Source: Lewinellaceae bacterium
GTDB lineage: Bacteria > Bacteroidota > Bacteroidia > Chitinophagales > Saprospiraceae
Direction: 5' to 3'
NCBI GenBank assembly: GCA_020636095.1
Contig: JACJYN010000002.1
Coordinates: forward strand, 1,984,001 to 2,048,000
DNA: 64,000 nt
This document shows, in pieces, positions 59,780-64,000 of this stretch. Positions within the stretch are counted from its first letter, which is position 1; each line of letters opens with the position of its first letter. Made by a program: the position numbers and the translations under genes. Below the pieces are notes generated by a model. The model did not search any database. It saw only the letters and a program-made list of their open reading frames with translations, and had not been told where the DNA came from.

Positions 59780-61618
59780 ATGTGTGGTATTGTTGCTTAC
59801 ATAGGCCCCCAGCAGGCCTTTCCCATTCTGATCAAAGGCCTGAAGCGCCTGGAGTACCGGGGTTATGACAGCGCTGGAATAGCTATCTTTAACGGAGGCC
59901 TCAAAGTTTTCAAAAAGAAGGGGAAGGTACAGGAACTGGAAGCGCATGCCCTGGAAGCCTCCAAAGAGAGTACGATCGGCATCGGGCATACCCGCTGGGC
60001 TACCCACGGAGCACCTGACGACATCAACGCCCACCCTCACTGTTCGGGAAATGGCAGGCTTACTTTGGTGCACAATGGCATCATAGAAAATTATGCACTG
60101 CTCAAAACCGCCCTCGAAAAAGAAGGGCATACCTTTAAAAGCGAAACAGATACCGAGGTGCTGGTTCACCTCATCGAAGAGATACAAAAGCGGGACAACC
60201 TGCCGGTCGAAGAAGCGGTTCGCATCGCCCTGACCAGGGTAGTCGGCGCTTATGCCATTGTCGTTATGGACAGTAAGGAGCCCGATAAGCTGGTTGCAGC
60301 CCGCAAGGCCAGCCCGCTGGTCATTGGGGTTGGTGAAGACGAATTCTTCCTGGCTTCCGATGCCACTCCCATTATTGAACATACCCGAACGGTCGTCTAC
60401 CTCAATGATGAAGAGATTGCCGTGGTCCGCCGTTCCGGTGACATGAAGATTAAGACCATCGATAACGAAGTACAGGCGCCCTTTATTCACGAGCTCGACA
60501 TGAAGATCGAAATGCTGGAAAAGGGGGGCTTTGACTATTTCATGCTCAAGGAGATTTACGAGCAGCCGGCAACCATTGCCGACTGCATGCGCGGGCGGGT
60601 CAATGCCGCAGAGGGCCTCATCCGCCTGGGGGGCATGGAAGACCACATTAATCGCATCGCACAGGCCAAGCGCTTCATCGTTGCGGCCTGTGGCACTTCC
60701 TGGCATTCGGGCCTTATTGGTGAATACCTTTTTGAGGACCTGGCGCGCATCCCCGTTGAAGTGGAGTATGCTTCTGAATTGCGCTACCGCAACCCCATCA
60801 TTACCGAAGACGATGTGGTGATCGCTATCTCCCAGTCCGGCGAAACCGCCGATACGCTGGCCGCCCTCGAACTGGCCAAGGAGAAAGGCGCCATGATCTA
60901 TGGCATCGTCAATGTCGTTGGCTCTTCTATTGCCCGGATCACCGATGCAGGTTCCTACATCCACGCGGGCCCGGAGATCGGCGTAGCCTCGACCAAAGCC
61001 TTTACCGGCCAGGTTACCCTACTGACCATGATGGCCCTTATCCTGGCTGAAAAAAGAGGCACTATCTCCAAATCTTATTTCCGCCAACTGGCCAGCGAGC
61101 TGGCCATCATTCCAAAGAAAGTACAAAAGGTGCTGGAATACGACGAACAGATTAAGTATATTGCAAGCGAAATAAAAGACAAGCCCAACGCCCTTTACCT
61201 CGGAAGAGGATACAACTTCCCGGTTGCACTGGAAGGTGCTCTTAAGCTTAAAGAAATTTCCTATATCCACGCTGAGGGTTATCCGGCCGCAGAAATGAAA
61301 CACGGCCCGATCGCTTTGATCGATGAGCAGATGCCGGTGATCGTCATTGCCACCAATAAAAGCGCTTACGACAAAATCGCCAGCAACATACAGGAAGTCA
61401 AAGCCCGAAAGGGTTTGGTGATCGCTGTTATCACCGAAGGGGACAAGGTGATCAGCAAAATGGCGGATTACACCATTGAAATACCGGATACGGAAGAGCC
61501 GCTTACCCCGCTGCTCTCGGTCATCCCACTCCAGCTTCTGTCTTATCATATCGCCGTGATGCGGGGCTGTAATGTCGACCAACCAAGAAACCTTGCTAAA
61601 TCTGTTACCGTAGAATAA
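59780..61618 (+). CDS. glmS: Glutamine-fructose-6-phosphate aminotransferase (isomerising)
   Basis: Makes glucosamine-6-phosphate for peptidoglycan and lipopolysaccharide. The 612-residue protein starts MCGIVAYIG with the catalytic Cys at position 2. The glutaminase domain (about 1-220) has GIGHTRWATHGAPDDINAHP and LVHNGIIENY; two SIS sugar-isomerase domains follow (AACGTSWHSGLIGEYLFED; SQSGETADTLAALELAKEKG; YLGRGYNFPVALEGALKLKE) and the ending is PRNLAKSVTVE. No glmS ribozyme is visible upstream: the 50-bp gap before it is too short. Confidence 0.97.
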   Translation: MCGIVAYIGPQQAFPILIKGLKRLEYRGYDSAGIAIFNGGLKVFKKKGKVQELEAHALEASKESTIGIGHTRWATHGAPDDINAHPHCSGNGRLTLVHNGIIENYALLKTALEKEGHTFKSETDTEVLVHLIEEIQKRDNLPVEEAVRIALTRVVGAYAIVVMDSKEPDKLVAARKASPLVIGVGEDEFFLASDATPIIEHTRTVVYLNDEEIAVVRRSGDMKIKTIDNEVQAPFIHELDMKIEMLEKGGFDYFMLKEIYEQPATIADCMRGRVNAAEGLIRLGGMEDHINRIAQAKRFIVAACGTSWHSGLIGEYLFEDLARIPVEVEYASELRYRNPIITEDDVVIAISQSGETADTLAALELAKEKGAMIYGIVNVVGSSIARITDAGSYIHAGPEIGVASTKAFTGQVTLLTMMALILAEKRGTISKSYFRQLASELAIIPKKVQKVLEYDEQIKYIASEIKDKPNALYLGRGYNFPVALEGALKLKEISYIHAEGYPAAEMKHGPIALIDEQMPVIVIATNKSAYDKIASNIQEVKARKGLVIAVITEGDKVISKMADYTIEIPDTEEPLTPLLSVIPLQLLSYHIAVMRGCNVDQPRNLAKSVTVE

Positions 61619-61636
61619 ATAAAATTAAGCAAATAT

Positions 61637-62368
61637 ATGAGTCATCTTATAACGGATGGGATGGAATATAATTCCGCCAGGGAAGACCTTATCATCCCGG
61701 AATACGGACGCAATGTCCAGAAATTGATCAACCACGCCAAGACGATAGAAGACCCGGCCTACCGCCAGCAATTCATCGAAGCCATTGTCGACCTGATGCA
61801 GCAAATGCACCCGCAAAGCCGCAATATCGACGACTATCGCGACCGGTTGTGGAAACACGTCTTCCGCATTGCCAAATACGAGCTGGATGTTACGCCTCCC
61901 AATGGCAAGAAACCACGGCCGGAAGACAGTAAAAAACGCCCCGACCGAGTCGCCTATCCCGTAATGGAGGCCAAGTACCGCCACTACGGCCACAATGTAC
62001 AGCAACTCATCAAAAAGGCGCTGTCTATGCCTGAAGGGCCCAAACGCGATGGGTTTGTGGCTGTTATCGGTTCTTATATGAAACTGGCCTACCGCACCTG
62101 GAATAAGGAGCACTACGTGAGTGACGATGTCATCAAGGGAGACCTGGAAACCCTTTCCAACGGGCTACTGTCTTTGGATGACAGCACCTCTATCGACAAC
62201 CTCTCCGGCGCCAACCGCCGCCGTAAACGGCCGGCTTCTCCCAGAGACAGGGATGGAAGAGATAACAGAGATAACAGAGATAACAGGGATAACAGGGATA
62301 GGGACAGAGACGGCGGAGGAGGCAGAAACAGCGATAAGCCCCGCCGCAGTTACCGCAGAAAGAAGTAG
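61637..62368 (+). CDS. DUF4290 protein with repetitive charged tail
   Basis: A 243-residue cytosolic protein, 18 bp after glmS. The helical DUF4290 region (about 1-170) starts DGMEYNSAREDLIIPEYGRN and has AKTIEDPAYRQQFIEAIVDL and VQQLIKKALSMPEGPKR. The C-terminal tail is basic and acidic with tandem RDN repeats and SYRRKK at the end. The family is confined to Bacteroidota and often precedes murA, as here; it could act in cell-wall precursor supply. Function not established. Confidence 0.88.
   Translation: MSHLITDGMEYNSAREDLIIPEYGRNVQKLINHAKTIEDPAYRQQFIEAIVDLMQQMHPQSRNIDDYRDRLWKHVFRIAKYELDVTPPNGKKPRPEDSKKRPDRVAYPVMEAKYRHYGHNVQQLIKKALSMPEGPKRDGFVAVIGSYMKLAYRTWNKEHYVSDDVIKGDLETLSNGLLSLDDSTSIDNLSGANRRRKRPASPRDRDGRDNRDNRDNRDNRDRDRDGGGGRNSDKPRRSYRRKK
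62258..62302 (+). repeat. 9-bp tandem repeat in the DUF4290 tail
   Basis: AGAGATAAC three times, then AGGGATAAC and AGGGATAGG, in frame, encoding an RDN repeat. Because the unit is a multiple of three, copy-number change would keep the frame. Confidence 0.85.
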
Positions 62369-62377
62369 GCGGTTATT

Positions 62378-63694
62378 ATGTCCATAGACGCATTTGAAGT
62401 CATCGGCGGTACGCCGCTACAGGGTACGATCACTCCCCAGGGCGCCAAAAACGAAGCCCTGCAGGTGATCTGTGCTACGCTGCTCACCAGTGAAAAGGTG
62501 GTTATTTCCAATGTTCCGGACATTCGGGATGTCAACCTCCTGATCAGCCTGCTACAGGGGCTGGGCGTTTCCGTCGAACGGTTGGCGGAGAAAACGTACA
62601 GCTTTCAGGCTGAAAATATCAATCTGGATTACTTCGACTCCAGTGAATTCCGGCAGAATGCCGGGCGCATACGAGGCTCGGTGATGCTCATCGCTCCGCT
62701 GCTGGCGCGCTTTGGAAAGGCGATCCTCCCCAAACCGGGTGGAGACAAGATCGGCCGCCGCCGCCTCGACACCCATTTCCTGGGATTAGAAATGCTCGGC
62801 GCTACTTTCACAATCAACGCCGACCGTACCTTGTACGACGTGGCAGCTCCTCACCTGAAGGGCGCCTACATCCTGATGGATGAGATTTCGGTTACCGGGA
62901 CGGCCAATGTAGTAATGGCGGCCGTGTTGGCCGACGGCATTACTCAGGCGTATAACGCCGCCTGCGAGCCGTATGTCCAGCAATTGTGCCGCCTGCTCAA
63001 CCGCATGGGGGCCAAAATTTCCGGCATCGGCTCCAATTTGCTCATCATTGAAGGGGTCAAACAATTGGGAGGCGCCGAACACCGGCTACTGCCCGATATG
63101 ATCGAAGTAGGAAGTTTCATCGGCCTGGCGGCCATGACTCAGTCCGAGATCACCATCAAAGACGCTATGGTGGAAGAACTCGGCATCATCCCCCGGATAT
63201 TCGAACGCATGGGCATCCAAATGGAATTCAGAGGGAATGATATTTTTATACCCCGGCAGGAAGAATACGAAATACAAACCTTCATCGATGGCTCCATCAT
63301 GACCGTCTACGATGCCCCCTGGCCGGGTTTTACCCCCGACCTGATGAGTATTGTTCTGGTGGTGGCCACTCAAGCCAAAGGCAGTGTATTGATTCACCAG
63401 AAAATGTTTGAAAGCCGGCTCTTCTTCGTCGACAAACTGATCGATATGGGCGCGCAGATCATTCTTTGCGACCCCCACCGGGCCACCGTTATCGGCCTGG
63501 GCCGCCGCCACCAACTGCGCGGTATTGAAATGAGCTCGCCGGACATCCGCGCCGGCGTCGCCCTGCTCATCGCCGCCCTCTCCGCCAAAGGAACCAGCAT
63601 CATCCACAATATCCACCAGATCGACCGGGGCTACGAAGCTATCGATGCGCGCCTCCGCGCCCTTGGCGCGAAAGTCCGGAGAGTGGAAGGGTAA
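62378..63694 (+). CDS. murA: UDP-N-acetylglucosamine 1-carboxyvinyltransferase with Asp in the active-site loop
   Basis: First committed step of peptidoglycan synthesis: adds enolpyruvate to UDP-GlcNAc. The 438-residue protein has the EPSP-synthase fold with the sugar-binding QGAKNEALQVICATLL start and SGT-like ITVTGTANVVM motif. The loop that normally carries the reactive Cys reads PKPGGDKIGRRRLDTHF, with Asp123 in the Cys position. Asp at this site (known from Mycobacterium and Chlamydia) keeps activity and gives insensitivity to fosfomycin, which targets Cys. Position 10 bp after the DUF4290 gene suggests a glmS-DUF4290-murA operon. Confidence 0.95.
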   Translation: MSIDAFEVIGGTPLQGTITPQGAKNEALQVICATLLTSEKVVISNVPDIRDVNLLISLLQGLGVSVERLAEKTYSFQAENINLDYFDSSEFRQNAGRIRGSVMLIAPLLARFGKAILPKPGGDKIGRRRLDTHFLGLEMLGATFTINADRTLYDVAAPHLKGAYILMDEISVTGTANVVMAAVLADGITQAYNAACEPYVQQLCRLLNRMGAKISGIGSNLLIIEGVKQLGGAEHRLLPDMIEVGSFIGLAAMTQSEITIKDAMVEELGIIPRIFERMGIQMEFRGNDIFIPRQEEYEIQTFIDGSIMTVYDAPWPGFTPDLMSIVLVVATQAKGSVLIHQKMFESRLFFVDKLIDMGAQIILCDPHRATVIGLGRRHQLRGIEMSSPDIRAGVALLIAALSAKGTSIIHNIHQIDRGYEAIDARLRALGAKVRRVEG

Positions 63695-63700
63695 AGTGAT

Positions 63701-63727
63701 GGGCTTCCTACCTTTTAGGAAATGCCC
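63701..63727. terminator. Hairpin between convergent genes, possible bidirectional terminator
   Basis: GGGC-TTCCTA pairs with TAGGAA-(AT)-GCCC, a 10-bp stem with a two-base bulge and short loop, 6 bp after the murA stop and about 50 bp from the end of the convergent gene. No T-run follows on either side. Confidence 0.4.
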
Positions 63728-63779
63728 TTCAGAGCCTGTTCCCCCTTCCCGACTTCCCACTTCCCCCTTGTACCCCCTC

Positions 63780-64000
63780 CTAAATATCGACCTCCAGCCC
63801 GTCTTCTCCGTACTTTTCAATATCCTGATCGCCATAATCCAGGCCTTCCAGTTGTTTGGCCACCTCATCCTCGGAAACAACCTTAATAACAGAGAAAATA
63901 GACCTCGTTCGGGGCCCCTGAGGCAGAGCTGGGCTAAAGCTGCCGGTGACGCCCTCGATGACCTGTTCCCAGTCGAAGCCCTCCTCCGGGAGATCCCATT
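63780..64000 (-). CDS. C-terminal part of an unrecognised protein
   Basis: A minus-strand frame open from the window edge to TAG at 63782-63780, 72 residues: it contains DLPEEGFDWEQVIEGVTGSF, then SIFSVIKVVSEDEVAKQL, EGLDYGDQD and ends EKYGEDGLEVDI. The region shows normal codon use for the window. The gene's start lies outside. The family is not recognised; the acidic end suggests a cytosolic protein. Confidence 0.55.
   Translation of the reverse strand, partial: WDLPEEGFDWEQVIEGVTGSFSPALPQGPRTRSIFSVIKVVSEDEVAKQLEGLDYGDQDIEKYGEDGLEVDI

Noticed and set aside
63086..63880. Minus-strand open frame opposite murA
   Set aside because: It is the complement of murA; the real minus-strand gene is the short edge fragment ending at 63780 in a different frame.
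1..64000. tRNA or rRNA genes, prophage or transposase genes
   Set aside because: I looked through the larger intergenic gaps and saw no cloverleaf with CCA-end pattern, no rRNA sequence, and no integrase or transposase motif among the real genes.

Overview
The window comes from a member of the Bacteroidota, most likely the Saprospiria/Lewinella-like branch. This is inferred from paired SusC/SusD outer-membrane importers, a type IX secretion sorting tail, TAnnTTTG-type promoters, DUF4270 and DUF4290 proteins, a Cys-to-Asp MurA and weak Shine-Dalgarno usage. The housekeeping DNA is G+C rich (about 50-58 % in lines I counted). Two stretches are clearly AT-richer (about 35-40 %): 17.8-22.0 kb and 34.2-34.8 kb.

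Region 1 (1-17.4 kb): two SusC/SusD nutrient-import systems on the minus strand (SusD1 runs off the left edge). The second carries an extra lipoprotein and ends in a clear terminator. Upstream lie a LuxR-type regulator with a degenerate receiver domain and a ROK sugar kinase. A divergent plus-strand cluster follows: a CBM48-esterase fusion, an M17 leucyl aminopeptidase and an ATP-grasp enzyme. Region 2 (17.4-22.1 kb): an AT-rich island with a large acidic lipoprotein whose C-terminus carries a PD-(D/E)xK nuclease-like signature, then two unknown cytosolic proteins. I read this as a candidate tethered toxin with immunity partners. Region 3 (22.1-34.8 kb): a 1341-residue twin-cyclase/ATPase/TPR signalling protein, prolyl-tRNA synthetase, a repeat-rich secreted protein, a FadL-like porin, a DUF1080 lipoprotein, a DUF4386 membrane protein, a second esterase and an AT-rich four-helix-bundle sensor.

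Region 4 (34.8-40.4 kb): a three-gene 2-oxoacid oxidoreductase in which the gamma subunit, a GltD-like flavin module and the delta ferredoxin are fused, then a small membrane protein and a decayed T9SS cargo gene. Region 5 (40.6-49.2 kb): dapD, pth, a Tat-type sugar isomerase-like protein, lptC and a CNNM/CBS protein; then an ECF sigma factor operon with a membrane protein, two beta-barrels, a lipoprotein and another barrel. Region 6 (49.2-64 kb): moaE, a HIT protein, a PPP phosphatase, an inositol-monophosphatase N-terminal fragment, a mevalonate-kinase-like GHMP kinase, a fused E1 2-oxoacid dehydrogenase, panD, panC, a half-length starch-synthase-like protein, DUF4270, glmS, DUF4290 and murA.

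The most unusual signal is not a gene. Four intergenic sites (13136-13299, 50035-50196, 57886-58047, 58046-58244) hold imperfect palindromes, three of them 162-164 bp long. They share a related core (GGCGCGATGA ... CATAG ... TACGCGA ... AGCAACG) but each is bounded by its own long inverted-repeat arms. They look like a small dispersed element family whose ends are locus-specific. Further palindromes at 39261-39326, 40517-40556 and 49220-49502 may be derivatives or other families.
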